From the NCBI GenBank assembly GCA_038318385.1, contig JBBQCD010000003.1, positions 53,563 to 117,562 on the forward strand: a stretch of 64,000 nt of DNA. Direction: 5' to 3'. Positions 8,584-18,767 of the stretch are shown piece after piece. Below the pieces are notes generated by a model, which made no database searches, was not told where the DNA came from, and worked only from the letters and a program-made list of their open reading frames with translations. A program made the translations under genes and the position numbers. How positions within the stretch are numbered: the stretch's first letter is position 1; every line of letters starts with the position of its first letter. The DNA comes from Schlegelella_A sp038318385. Its GTDB lineage: Bacteria; Pseudomonadota; Gammaproteobacteria; Burkholderiales; Burkholderiaceae_C.

Positions 8584-9678
8584 ATGCGCAGTCACTTCGT
8601 CGTGGTATCGCCGTCGAGCGGCGGTGCCGAGAAGCGTTTTTTTGACGTTTTCACTGCGCTGCGACGAGGCGGCGCCGATGCAGTCCTGATCGCGCCCTCC
8701 AGCCTGGTGGACCAGCTGAAAGCCGATCATCAGGACCGGCTCGACATCGCCGATGCGCTGGTCCCCGTGACCATGGCACGTTGGAGCCGCATCGGCTTCG
8801 TACTCGGCTTTCGCCGATTGCTGCGCAACCTGCCGAAAGGAGCCAGCTTTCACTACCCCCTGAACTGCCTTTGGCCCCTTCACGTGGGCCGGGGGGACCG
8901 GGTCACCATGACCGTCGCAGACTGCACGAGCGTGCCGGCACCGTTCTCGCCGAAGAGGACCAGCGTGTGGGCCTGGATCAGCTTCTTCTTCGTCGCAGGA
9001 ATCGATGTCCTGAGCCCTGCCATTTTCTCCGCGATGAGAGGCTACCGTACCGCGGGCAAGATGCAATTGACCCCCGGCGGCACATTTCTCGTGCCGCCGC
9101 CAGTCCGGAACGCCCGCCGCCGGCCCACCGTCGTGTTCCTGGGCCGCCTCGTCCCGGGCAAAGGCATCGATGAGCTGCTCGACAGGCTCCCGAGTCTCTG
9201 GGCGTCGCTGCGCGATCGCGTGCCGGCGGACTTTGCATTCGAGGTGGCCGGCTACGGCCCGTTGGAAACAGAAGTAGCCCGGCGCGCGACGTCCCTGGAC
9301 AAGGCGGGAATCCCGGTTTCCTTCATCGGCTACGCCGTCGCTGATGCATTGCTCGGTGAGTCGATGATCCTGCTCTCGTTGCAGCAGACGACGAACTATC
9401 CATCCCGTGTGGTCGCCGAGGCCCTGATGAGCGGCTGCACGGTCGTGATCCGCGACACCGGCGATTCGAGGGAGTTCGGCACCGACCTACCGGGCCTCGT
9501 CTATTGCGGTGCGGGCCTCGATCCGCAGGAGCTGGCCGAGCGCATCCTGGTGCTTCTGCAGCGGATCGCAAAAGAGGAAGGCTTCCTGGACGGGGTGCGC
9601 AGCGCCGCGATCGCCCGCTTCGGCTCGGATCGATACCTCGACTACTTTCGAGATCTCACAGGCAACACACCTCCGTGA
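8584..9678 (+). CDS. Glycosyltransferase family 4 protein
   Basis: 364 residues. The N-terminal part starts VVVSPSSGGAEKRFFDVF, the usual acceptor-side loop of GT4 enzymes. The C-terminal Rossmann domain begins VVFLGRLVPGKGIDELLDRL and contains the YPSRVVAEALMSGCTVV donor-site region with a Glu in the expected place of the E-x7-E motif. It probably adds one sugar of the repeat unit at the cytoplasmic membrane face; donor and linkage are unknown. It may have arrived with the recombined segment that ends in the remnant directly downstream, because that remnant begins inside its stop codon (GTGA). Confidence 0.82.
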   Translation: MRSHFVVVSPSSGGAEKRFFDVFTALRRGGADAVLIAPSSLVDQLKADHQDRLDIADALVPVTMARWSRIGFVLGFRRLLRNLPKGASFHYPLNCLWPLHVGRGDRVTMTVADCTSVPAPFSPKRTSVWAWISFFFVAGIDVLSPAIFSAMRGYRTAGKMQLTPGGTFLVPPPVRNARRRPTVVFLGRLVPGKGIDELLDRLPSLWASLRDRVPADFAFEVAGYGPLETEVARRATSLDKAGIPVSFIGYAVADALLGESMILLSLQQTTNYPSRVVAEALMSGCTVVIRDTGDSREFGTDLPGLVYCGAGLDPQELAERILVLLQRIAKEEGFLDGVRSAAIARFGSDRYLDYFRDLTGNTPP

Positions 9679-9945
9679 ATCGCAAGACCGTCGTTTTCTG
9701 CAGCAATCCGACGTGCGGCCTCGTTGGCTCCCGCAGGCGCGTCATGGAGTCCCTGATCGGCGACGAACCTCGAGGCGTGCCTATGGCTCCACTCGACCTA
9801 CCCCTCGAGCGCGTGGCCGCGTTCGGCCCGGAGTTCGTCGAGTGGCAGGTCTTCCCGCGCAACAGGGGCCTGCTCGGAGCGCGCGCCGCATCGAGCCTGC
9901 TCTGCCTCTCGACGACCGCATGGACTTCGCATTCGCTCAAAGCGC
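9675..9945 (+). pseudogene. Remnant of the 5' part of a GT4 glycosyltransferase gene
   Basis: From the GTG overlapping the previous stop, the translation NRKTVVFCSN...GLVGSRRRVMESL and later FGPEFVEWQV follows the start of the intact glycosyltransferase at 11309 (NRKTVVFCCN, GRVIQAL, LGAEFVEWQV). Similarity then shifts frame near 9890 (DRMDFAFAQ matching KPDIAFQF) and fades by about 9945, just before the esterase gene. The downstream two thirds of the transferase is absent. The two copies differ at many positions, so this is a divergent homologue rather than a fresh duplication. The exact right edge is uncertain. Confidence 0.75.
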
Positions 9946-9988
9946 GAACGAGAAGCTTGTTCACCAGGATTCCAAGCACCGGTTCACC

Positions 9989-10828
9989 ATGCGATCCACG
10001 CTCGTAGTCATCCTCGCGGCGTCTCTCGGTCTGCTGGTGGGAAGCCAATTGCAGGACACCTTGGCGATATTTTCGGAGCGCCCGGCGATTGCCGCCCCGG
10101 TTCCGCAGGCGGCGACACGGGCCACGACCCGCAAATGGGCATTGATCGAGCACCGTCCGGAGGGACCGGCCGTGCCGTGTCCGAGCCAAGCTGCGGTGGT
10201 CTTCACCGCAGGACAGTCCAACGCGGCGAACTCGGTCGGCCACCGCTCGGTAGCCCGCCACGAGGTCTATTCCATGTACGCCAGCAGGTGCTACAGGGCG
10301 GTCGGGGCCATGCCCGGCGCAGAGGGACGGTTGGGGAGTATCTGGCCATCGGTCGGCGACCAAATGATCGAAGCAGGTATCGCCAAGGCCGTGATATTTG
10401 TCAACGCGGCGATGGGAGGCACGGGAATCGCCCAATGGGACGAGGGCGACCTGGGCGAATACCTTGCCGTGCGGCTCGCCGCCGTACCGACCATCGACTA
10501 TGTGTTGTGGCATCAGGGCGAATACGACATCGCCATGCCTGCGCAGGAGTATGCCCGTCATCTGTCGGCAGTGATCCGAACCATCCGCTCGGCAACGCGC
10601 GCCAGGATTTTGATCGCCCAAGCCAGCCGATGCGGCCCCGGCGCCTCGGAATCCGAGATCCTGATCGCCCAGCGCTCGGTGGTCGACCCCTCGCGAGGCA
10701 TCTATGCCGGCCCGAATACCGATGGCATCGACGAAATGGGTGACCGCTACGACGACTGCCATTTCAGCGAACAAGGGGCCAGGAAGGCCAGTCGTCTGTG
10801 GGTGAAGAGTCTGCTCGCCGCCCATTGA
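9989..10828 (+). CDS. Exported SGNH-type carbohydrate esterase (sialate O-acetylesterase-like)
   Basis: 279 residues with an N-terminal signal segment (MRSTLVVILAASLGLLVG). The mature part carries the esterase blocks of the SASA/DUF303 group: nucleophile Ser in VVFTAGQSNAANS, an oxyanion Gly in AAMGGTGIAQW, WHQGEYD, and the Asp/His dyad in DDCHFSEQGARKAS. Such enzymes remove acetyl esters from sialic acids or plant glycans. In a locus with an acetyltransferase it may trim O-acetyl groups from the exported glycan in the periplasm, by inference. It sits between two gene remnants and so looks like cargo of a recombined segment. The upstream ATG choice gives the cleanest signal peptide. Confidence 0.75.
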   Translation: MRSTLVVILAASLGLLVGSQLQDTLAIFSERPAIAAPVPQAATRATTRKWALIEHRPEGPAVPCPSQAAVVFTAGQSNAANSVGHRSVARHEVYSMYASRCYRAVGAMPGAEGRLGSIWPSVGDQMIEAGIAKAVIFVNAAMGGTGIAQWDEGDLGEYLAVRLAAVPTIDYVLWHQGEYDIAMPAQEYARHLSAVIRTIRSATRARILIAQASRCGPGASESEILIAQRSVVDPSRGIYAGPNTDGIDEMGDRYDDCHFSEQGARKASRLWVKSLLAAH

Positions 10829-11129
10829 CGGCGCTCGCAACTCGCCGACAGCACGAGCAAACTCAACACGCTCGAATAGACCGTCCCCTGATAATCGCGG
10901 CGACCCCGCACCGTATGTCCGCAAGTGCAGTCCTCGCATGACCCTTCTTGCCGCTAGTTTGCCGATCGCCCTGGCCATCACGCCCAATCCCCGCGCTTGT
11001 CGGCCGACCACGTCTGTCGGTTCCCCAGGGATTTCCATCCCGCACGACGTCCCCCATGAGGGGCTGCGATCTTCGCTGCCATCAGGGTGGGCGTGTTCTT
11101 GGATCAATCTTTGGTGTGGCAGGTCCCGT
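10829..11129 (+). other. About 300 bases without a recognisable gene
   Basis: Short frames here have no recognisable protein features and no insertion-sequence ends are visible. The stretch links the esterase to the wzy-like remnant and is probably decayed coding or junction sequence. Confidence 0.5.
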
Positions 11130-11303
11130 TCCGTGATCATGTGGAGCGAGTTCATGCACTGGCGCTACCGCTCGTTCGTCTACTTCGTCTTCCTGTACGC
11201 CGTCGTGCTGAACGTCGGCGCGCGACGAGCGCGGATTTTCGCGTCGAGCCGTGTCCGCCGCACACTGCCCTTCGTCGCCGTCATGCGCAGCCGACTCGCG
11301 TGA
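11130..11303 (+). pseudogene. Remnant of the 3' end of a wzy-like gene
   Basis: The frame ending at the TGA at 11301 reads IMWSEFMHWRYRSFVYFVFL and then YAVVLNVGARRARI, closely matching the end of the membrane protein at 7514-8575 (IMWSEIMHWRYYSFVYFFFL, YAAILHMEARRARV). The DNA is also clearly alike over about 100 bases from 8435 and 11130. Upstream of 11130 the similarity stops abruptly. The remnant abuts the intact GT4 gene (possible GTGA overlap at 11300), showing that a wzy-like gene once preceded it directly. Confidence 0.8.
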
Positions 11304-11308
11304 AGTCG

Positions 11309-12430
11309 ATGACGAATCGCAAGACCGTCGTCTTCTGCTGCAATTCGCTCTGGGGCCTGCTGAATTTCCGCGGGCGCGTGATCCAGGCACTCGCCGAAGA
11401 CGGCCATCGGGTGGTGCTGGTGGCACCACCCGACGTGCCGCTGGGCCAGGTTGCCGCCCTGGGAGCGGAGTTCGTCGAATGGCAGGTCTCGCCACGCAGC
11501 GCGAATCTGCTGGCCGAGGTGCGCGCCGTCGTCGGCTTGCGCCGTCTTTACCGGCGACTGAAGCCCGACATCGCCTTCCAGTTCACGATCAAGCCGGTGA
11601 TGTACGGCGCCATCGTCTCGTGGCTGACCGGTTATCGCTGCGTTTCGGTGATAACCGGTCTGGGCTACCTCTTCCTGACCGACAACTGGAAAAGCAGCAT
11701 CGGCAAGCTGCTGTACAGGCTGACGCTTCATCGGTCGCACCAGGTCTGGTTCCTCAACGCCGACGATCGAACGTTCTTCGAACAAGGCCGGATGATCGAA
11801 GGCCTCACGGTCGTCACGATGCCGGGAGAAGGCATCGATGTCGAGCGCTTTGCCCAGAGGCCGATGCCGCCCGAACACGACGGCCTGGTGTTCCTTATGG
11901 TTGCCAGGCTGGTGAAGGACAAGGGCGTGCTGGAGTTCGCGGGGGCCGCGCGAAAGGTCAAGTCACGCTTTCCGGACGCGACGTTCCGGCTGCTCGGGCC
12001 TGCCTATGCGGCCCATGCGATGTCGGTCCCGCTCCCGACCGTCGAAGCGTGGTCGAACGAAGGATGGGTCGACTACCTGGGAGCGGCCGACGACGTTCGC
12101 CCGGCCATTGCCGATTGTCATTGCGTGGTCCTGCCGTCCTACCGCGAAGGAATGCCCCGGGTTCTGATGGAAGCTGCTGCAATGGGCCGACCCGCGATCG
12201 CCACGAACGTCACGGGCTGTCGCGATGTCATCGTGGACCAGCGAACCGGGTTGCTGTGCGAGGTCGGCAGCGTCGACTCGCTGGCTGACGCGTGCATCGA
12301 ATTGCTGGCGCAACCATTTCAGCGACTCGTCGACATGGCGAGAGAGGCGCACGCCCACGCGGTGGCGCAATTCGACGACCGGATCGTCATCGCGCTGTAC
12401 CGTCGAACGATCGAGCAGCTCAGCGACTGA
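11309..12430 (+). CDS. Glycosyltransferase family 4 protein (PglA/WbpT-like)
   Basis: 373 residues from ATG; a GTG three codons earlier (11300) would overlap the remnant's stop and is also possible. The N-terminal domain holds FTIKPVMYGAI and VITGLGYLF; the C-terminal domain starts LVFLMVARLVKDKGVLEF, and the donor-site region is LPSYREGMPRVLMEAAAMG with the expected E-x7-E. This matches the group that adds GalNAc or a similar sugar to a bacillosamine- or FucNAc-type first sugar. The acceptor is therefore plausibly the lipid-linked sugar made by one of the two initiating transferases nearby. Confidence 0.85.
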   Translation: MTNRKTVVFCCNSLWGLLNFRGRVIQALAEDGHRVVLVAPPDVPLGQVAALGAEFVEWQVSPRSANLLAEVRAVVGLRRLYRRLKPDIAFQFTIKPVMYGAIVSWLTGYRCVSVITGLGYLFLTDNWKSSIGKLLYRLTLHRSHQVWFLNADDRTFFEQGRMIEGLTVVTMPGEGIDVERFAQRPMPPEHDGLVFLMVARLVKDKGVLEFAGAARKVKSRFPDATFRLLGPAYAAHAMSVPLPTVEAWSNEGWVDYLGAADDVRPAIADCHCVVLPSYREGMPRVLMEAAAMGRPAIATNVTGCRDVIVDQRTGLLCEVGSVDSLADACIELLAQPFQRLVDMAREAHAHAVAQFDDRIVIALYRRTIEQLSD

Positions 12431-12487
12431 AGAAGGCGCCGAGCGTGCTGGTTCGGTCCATCCTTGGCGCTAAACTCCTGCGCGCCC

Positions 12488-13579
12488 ATGACCTACCTCG
12501 TCGTCAGTTTCTTGACCTCCATGCTTGTCGCCGTCCTGTTGATCCGGTCGGCGAAGAAGCATGCCCGTCACTCGGGCGACCACGACGTCACCGGGCCGCA
12601 AAAATTTCACATTCGACCCGTTCCCCGCATCGGCGGGATCGGTGTCTTCGCGGCCATCATCACCGGGACCACGATGGCCGAGTTCGCCCCGGGGGCGCCC
12701 AGCGCTTCGCTGTGGCTGTTGCTCATCGCAAGCCTGCCGGCATTCGGCTTCGGACTCGCCGAAGACCTCACGAAGAACGTATCACCGAGGCGCAGGCTCT
12801 TCTTCACGGCGGTATCTGCAAGCCTCGCCTACTGGCTGCTCGATGCCGTGATCTACCGGACCGACATTCCGGGCATCGACCACCTGCTGGTCGTACCGGT
12901 GCTCGCGTTTTCATTGACGCTGTTCGCGGTGACCGGCGTCGCGAATGCTGTCAACATCATCGACGGCTTCAACGGTCTGGCATCGATGTGCGTGCTGTTC
13001 ATGCTGAGCGCCGTCGCCTACGTGGCGTTCCAGGTGGGTGATGAGTTCGTGATGACCGCGTCGCTGATCTCTATCGGCGCGGTGCTCGGCTTCTTCATCT
13101 GGAATTTCCCCGCCGGGCTCATCTTCCTGGGGGACGGCGGCGCCTACCTGCTCGGCTTCGTACTCGCCGAGTTGGGCGTTTTGCTGGTGCGTCGCAACGC
13201 CGGCGTATCGCCGATGTTTCCGCTCCTGCTTTGCGCATATCCGATTTTCGAGACCGTCTTCACCATCTACAGGCGGAAATTCGTTCGCGGCGTTGCCACG
13301 GCAGCGCCCGACGGGATTCATCTCCATACACTGATCCACCGGAGAGTCATGCGCCTGACTGTCGGCGTGACGCACGAAAGGCGGCTCACCGCCCGGAATT
13401 CGATGACATCACCCTACCTCTGGGTCCTTTGTCTGATTTCCGTGATTCCGAGCGTGCTGTGGTGGGACAGCACACCGATTCTGGCGACGTTCCTGCTCCT
13501 GTTCATGGCCGCCTATGTCTTCCTGTACTCGAGCATCGTCCGGTTCAAGACACCGAAGTGGCTGGTCTTCCCGCGCTGA
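12488..13579 (+). CDS. WecA/WbpL-like undecaprenyl-phosphate sugar-1-phosphate transferase
   Basis: 363 residues with about ten or eleven membrane helices. Start chosen at the ATG giving MTYLVVSFLTSMLVAVLLIR; an in-frame codon at 12464 is less likely. Conserved blocks of the MraY/WecA family are visible: FHIRPVPRIGGIGVF, an aspartate-containing FGLAEDL, NAVNIIDGFNGLAS, FLGDGGAYLLGF, and a His-rich loop HLHTLIHRR. The enzyme starts glycan synthesis by moving a HexNAc-1-phosphate to undecaprenyl phosphate. A second, structurally different initiating enzyme (PglC type) is at 15528-16124. It is the last gene on this strand, 15 bases from the convergent locus. Confidence 0.9.
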   Translation: MTYLVVSFLTSMLVAVLLIRSAKKHARHSGDHDVTGPQKFHIRPVPRIGGIGVFAAIITGTTMAEFAPGAPSASLWLLLIASLPAFGFGLAEDLTKNVSPRRRLFFTAVSASLAYWLLDAVIYRTDIPGIDHLLVVPVLAFSLTLFAVTGVANAVNIIDGFNGLASMCVLFMLSAVAYVAFQVGDEFVMTASLISIGAVLGFFIWNFPAGLIFLGDGGAYLLGFVLAELGVLLVRRNAGVSPMFPLLLCAYPIFETVFTIYRRKFVRGVATAAPDGIHLHTLIHRRVMRLTVGVTHERRLTARNSMTSPYLWVLCLISVIPSVLWWDSTPILATFLLLFMAAYVFLYSSIVRFKTPKWLVFPR

Positions 13580-13594
13580 TGCCTGAGCGCCGGG

Positions 13595-15517
<1,923 letters not shown>

Positions 15518-15527
15518 CGAACGCTTC

Positions 15528-16124
15528 CTAGCGCAGCCACAGGGCGTACACCGTGGCGCCGAGCACACGCACATCGGTCGCCAGGGACATCTCGTCAACG
15601 TAGCGCGCGGCGGCGCGGAGCTTGGCGGGCATCACGACCTCGACGTATTCGCGCTCGGGGTCGGAGGACTTGGCCAGCAATGCGCTCTCGTCGCGGTATT
15701 CGATCGAAGCAAGATCGGTGATGCCCGGGCGCACGCTCAGAACCTTGGTTCGCAGGGCTTTCGGATACAGCGAGACATAGCGGGGCACCTCCGGCCGCGG
15801 GCCCACCAGGCTCATCCGGCCCGACAACACGTCGACGAGCTGCGGCAACTCGTCGAGCTTGGTCCGGCGCAGCCAGGCACCGGCGCGGGTGATGCGCGGG
15901 TCGGATCCGATGGTGAGCTGGCTGCCCTGCCCTTCGCCTTCCTGGCGCATCGTCCGGAACTTGTGGATCCGAAAGACGACTCCGTGGCGACCGACCCGCT
16001 CCTGGCGGAAGAAGACCGAGCCGGGCGAATCGAATTTAATCCACACGGCGATGGCTAGCATCAGCGGCGACAGCACGATCAGCGCGAAACCGGCGAGCAC
16101 GACGTCGAAGAGCCGCTTGCCCAT
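15528..16124 (-). CDS. PglC-like initiating sugar-1-phosphate transferase
   Basis: 198 residues from the ATG overlapping the upstream aminotransferase stop. It is a small polyprenol phosphoglycosyl transferase: one N-terminal re-entrant membrane helix after MGKRLFDVVLAG, then the catalytic VFFRQERVGRHG and FRIHKFRTM with the Glu-rich dyad region, and RTKLDELPQLVDVL followed by MSLVGPRPEVP. It should transfer a sugar-1-phosphate, probably the 4-amino-6-deoxy or diacetylbacillosamine-type sugar made next door, to undecaprenyl phosphate. Its size is that of the minimal family members, without the extra helices of WbaP. Confidence 0.93.
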   Translation of the reverse strand: MGKRLFDVVLAGFALIVLSPLMLAIAVWIKFDSPGSVFFRQERVGRHGVVFRIHKFRTMRQEGEGQGSQLTIGSDPRITRAGAWLRRTKLDELPQLVDVLSGRMSLVGPRPEVPRYVSLYPKALRTKVLSVRPGITDLASIEYRDESALLAKSSDPEREYVEVVMPAKLRAAARYVDEMSLATDVRVLGATVYALWLR

Positions 16125-17293
16125 CACCGTGCTGACAGGGCCGTATGCGCCGCGTCGATCACGCGACCGACATCGGCATCCGTCATTCGGGGGTAGATCG
16201 GCAAGCTGACGAGCCGTTCGTACGCCCGCTCGCTGTGCGGAAACCGGGCCGGCTCGAGTTGATACCGGTCGCGCCAGTATGGCTGCCGATGAAGCGGAAT
16301 GTAGTGAACGCTGCAACCGATCCCGCTGGCATAGAGCTTATCGATGAAGGCGTCGCGACCGATGGGCGCCTCGTCCGCGAGACGGACCACATAGAGATGC
16401 CAGGCGTGCAGGTCCCCTGGCAGCGGCTCGGGAGGCAGGAGCAGCGGCAGGTCTCGGAGGGCTCGGCCGTAGCTCGCCGCGATCGCGCTGCGCCTCGAAT
16501 GAAACGCTCGGGCGCGGCGGAGCTGGTGGATGCCGATCGCGGACGCGATATCGGTCAGGTTGTACTTGAAGCCGGGCGCGACGACCTCGTAATACCAGCT
16601 CGGCACCTCGGACGTGAATCGCTTGAAGGCGTCACGGCTCATGCCGTGCAGTCGCATCACCCGCATCCGCGCCGCGACTTCGGCGTTGCGTGTCACCACC
16701 ATGCCGCCCTCACCGGTCGTGATCGTCTTGTTCGCATAGAAACTGAACACGGTGGCGTCGGATTCGAGCGTGCCGACTAGACGGCCGTCGCAGGTCGTCG
16801 GCAGCGCATGGGCCGCATCTTCCAGGACTTTCAGGCCGCGTCGCCGGGCAAGCGCGAGCAGCGCCTCCATGTCGGCGGCACGCCCGCCGTAGTGCACGGG
16901 AATGATCGCCCGCGTGCGCGGGGTAATGGCGGCTTCGACCTCCTCGCAGTCGATGCACAGCGTCGCCGGATCGATGTCCACAAGCACCACGTCGGCGCCC
17001 AAGTAGCGCACCACCTCGGCGGTGGCCGTGAAGGTGAACGTGGTGGTGATGACCTCGTCGCCAGGACCTACACCGAGCGCCTCGAGCGCGAGGTGCAATC
17101 CGGCGGTAGCCGAATTCACTGCCAAAATATGCAGCGAAGGGTCGCCGAGAAATGCGGTGAAGTCAGCTTCGAAGCGCTGGGTCTTGGGACCGGTCGTGAG
17201 CCAACCGGACTTCAGGGTGTCGACGACTTCGGCGATCTCGTCGTCGCCGATATCGGGCAGCGCGAACGGCAGGAAGGGGAGCTTGTCGTGCAT
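16124..17293 (-). CDS. DegT/DnrJ/EryC1 aminotransferase (PglE-like)
   Basis: 389 residues. A PLP-dependent sugar aminotransferase: the lysine that holds PLP is in FSFYANKTITTGEGG, with VNSATAGLHLAL and VLEDAAHALPT cofactor motifs. With the PglF-like dehydratase it should produce UDP-4-amino-4,6-dideoxy-GlcNAc or an isomer. A dedicated PglD-type acetyltransferase is not seen between these genes, so either the amine stays free or one of the two left-handed beta-helix acyltransferases in the window serves. The stop overlaps the PglC-like start (ATGA). Confidence 0.9.
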   Translation of the reverse strand: MHDKLPFLPFALPDIGDDEIAEVVDTLKSGWLTTGPKTQRFEADFTAFLGDPSLHILAVNSATAGLHLALEALGVGPGDEVITTTFTFTATAEVVRYLGADVVLVDIDPATLCIDCEEVEAAITPRTRAIIPVHYGGRAADMEALLALARRRGLKVLEDAAHALPTTCDGRLVGTLESDATVFSFYANKTITTGEGGMVVTRNAEVAARMRVMRLHGMSRDAFKRFTSEVPSWYYEVVAPGFKYNLTDIASAIGIHQLRRARAFHSRRSAIAASYGRALRDLPLLLPPEPLPGDLHAWHLYVVRLADEAPIGRDAFIDKLYASGIGCSVHYIPLHRQPYWRDRYQLEPARFPHSERAYERLVSLPIYPRMTDADVGRVIDAAHTALSAR

Positions 17294-17534
17294 GGCTCGA
17301 AGACGCGATCAGGACTTGGCGATCCACGCGAGCACATGTGTGCGCAGCGACGGGAGCGAACTGAACCGAGTGTAAAGCGGCGGGCAGGTCCGGGTCGCCG
17401 CCTGCGCGATCGACGGCCCGAGCATCACAAGCGGTCCCGGCAAGGCTGCGGGAACTGCGCAAGCCTCGAGGCAAACAAACTGCTGTCCGAAGACTGCTCG
17501 CGGGCGCGCGCGGTGCCGGTTTCGCGTTCGCCGC
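17294..17534 (-). other. Intergenic gap inside the second glycan locus
   Basis: About 240 bases separate the tightly overlapping upstream genes from the PglE/PglC/PglF-like set. No convincing gene or terminator is visible. A promoter for the downstream trio may lie here but no good hexamer pair was found. Confidence 0.4.
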
Positions 17535-18767
17535 TCATCGTGCGCAGATGGCGTCGATGAACCGCTGCGCAAGCGCCCGGTAGCTGTGCTTCGCCACGAC
17601 GTAGGCCCGCCCGCGGGCGCCCATCGCGCCGCGCGCTTCAGGCGCCAGGCCAGCGAGTTCGCGCAGACCGCGCGCGACCGCCTCGGCCGACTCGGGTGCC
17701 ACCGTCAGCCCGCAGCCCGCCTCGGCGACCGGGTCGTTGCCAGCCTCGACCGAATGCAGCACGGCCCGTCCCGCCATCATGTAGTCCATCAGCTTGTTCG
17801 GCGCGATTCCGAAGCGGTAGATCGGCACGCGCTGCCAGCCGATGTACGCGATATCGAAAGCGGCGAGCAGGCTCGGGATCTGGGCCTTCGGGATCGGCGC
17901 CGCGAAGATTACGTGGACCAGGCCTTCGTCGCGCACGCGGCGCTCGAGGCGTTCCTTCTCGTGGCCGTCACCGACAAGCACGAATGCCAGCGACTCGTTC
18001 CTCACCAGCGCCGCGGCATCGAGCAGCACGTCGAGCGCGTTCGGCCGCCCGTGCGAGCCGGCGTAGCCGACGATCGTGCGCCCGCTCGCTTTCACCGCTG
18101 TCAGCCGTGCCACAAGCTCGGGGGCGAGCGGCGAGGGCGTGCCCTGCCACTCCTCGAGGGCGACGCCATTCGGCACGATGTGCAGCTTGCGCAGATCGAG
18201 CCCGTGCGCCTGCATGTGATCCGCCACGACCGGCAGCATCGAGACGACCACGTCGGCGTCGCGGTACGCATTGTCCTCGGCCCTCTGGCACATCACGATG
18301 AACGGATGCCGCGGCGACATCCCCGAGAGCTCGATCGGCGATGCCGGCCACAGGTCGTGGACCTCGTACACGAGCGTCGCTCCCGCCCGCCGCGCGATCC
18401 GGCGCGCGACCCAGATGTCCATCGGATAGGTGCTGGACGCGATCACGACATCGGGGTTCAGTTGCTCCACGAGGCGCGGCGTCTCCCGCCACAGGCACCT
18501 CAGAAACGCCCAGATGTTTCGCACCCGTCCCAGGCCGTTGCCGACATAGCGGGGAGCCGGCAGCCAGCGGTAGGCGATGCCGTCGATCAATTCATCGCGC
18601 GGACTGTCCACGTGCTCGGGCTGGCGGGCGCGCACATGCGAGTGCGCGGCCGCCACGATCTGCACCTTGTGCCCGGCCGCGACCCATTCGCGCGCCAGGT
18701 AATACGGGCGAAACTCCATGCCATGGCGCGGCGACCCGGCGTAGTGGTTGATCAGCAGGATGTTCAC
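17535..18767 (-). CDS. Glycosyltransferase family 4 protein (WbuB-like)
   Basis: 410 residues. The N-terminus MNILLINHYAGSPRHGMEFR and the following YYLAREWVAAGHKVQIVAA are characteristic of WbuB-type GT4 enzymes, which add amino-deoxy-hexoses such as FucNAc in O-antigen synthesis. The C-terminal domain holds IVGYAGSHGRPNALDVL and a donor region near LMDYMMAGRAVLHSVEAG. It probably acts on the lipid-linked intermediate begun by the PglC-like enzyme. Its start overlaps the stop of the methyltransferase gene upstream by four bases. Confidence 0.85.
   Translation of the reverse strand: MNILLINHYAGSPRHGMEFRPYYLAREWVAAGHKVQIVAAAHSHVRARQPEHVDSPRDELIDGIAYRWLPAPRYVGNGLGRVRNIWAFLRCLWRETPRLVEQLNPDVVIASSTYPMDIWVARRIARRAGATLVYEVHDLWPASPIELSGMSPRHPFIVMCQRAEDNAYRDADVVVSMLPVVADHMQAHGLDLRKLHIVPNGVALEEWQGTPSPLAPELVARLTAVKASGRTIVGYAGSHGRPNALDVLLDAAALVRNESLAFVLVGDGHEKERLERRVRDEGLVHVIFAAPIPKAQIPSLLAAFDIAYIGWQRVPIYRFGIAPNKLMDYMMAGRAVLHSVEAGNDPVAEAGCGLTVAPESAEAVARGLRELAGLAPEARGAMGARGRAYVVAKHSYRALAQRFIDAICAR

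Noticed and set aside
10829..11129. Possible insertion-sequence remnant between esterase and wzy-like piece
   Set aside because: No inverted ends, target duplication or transposase-like reading frame was seen.
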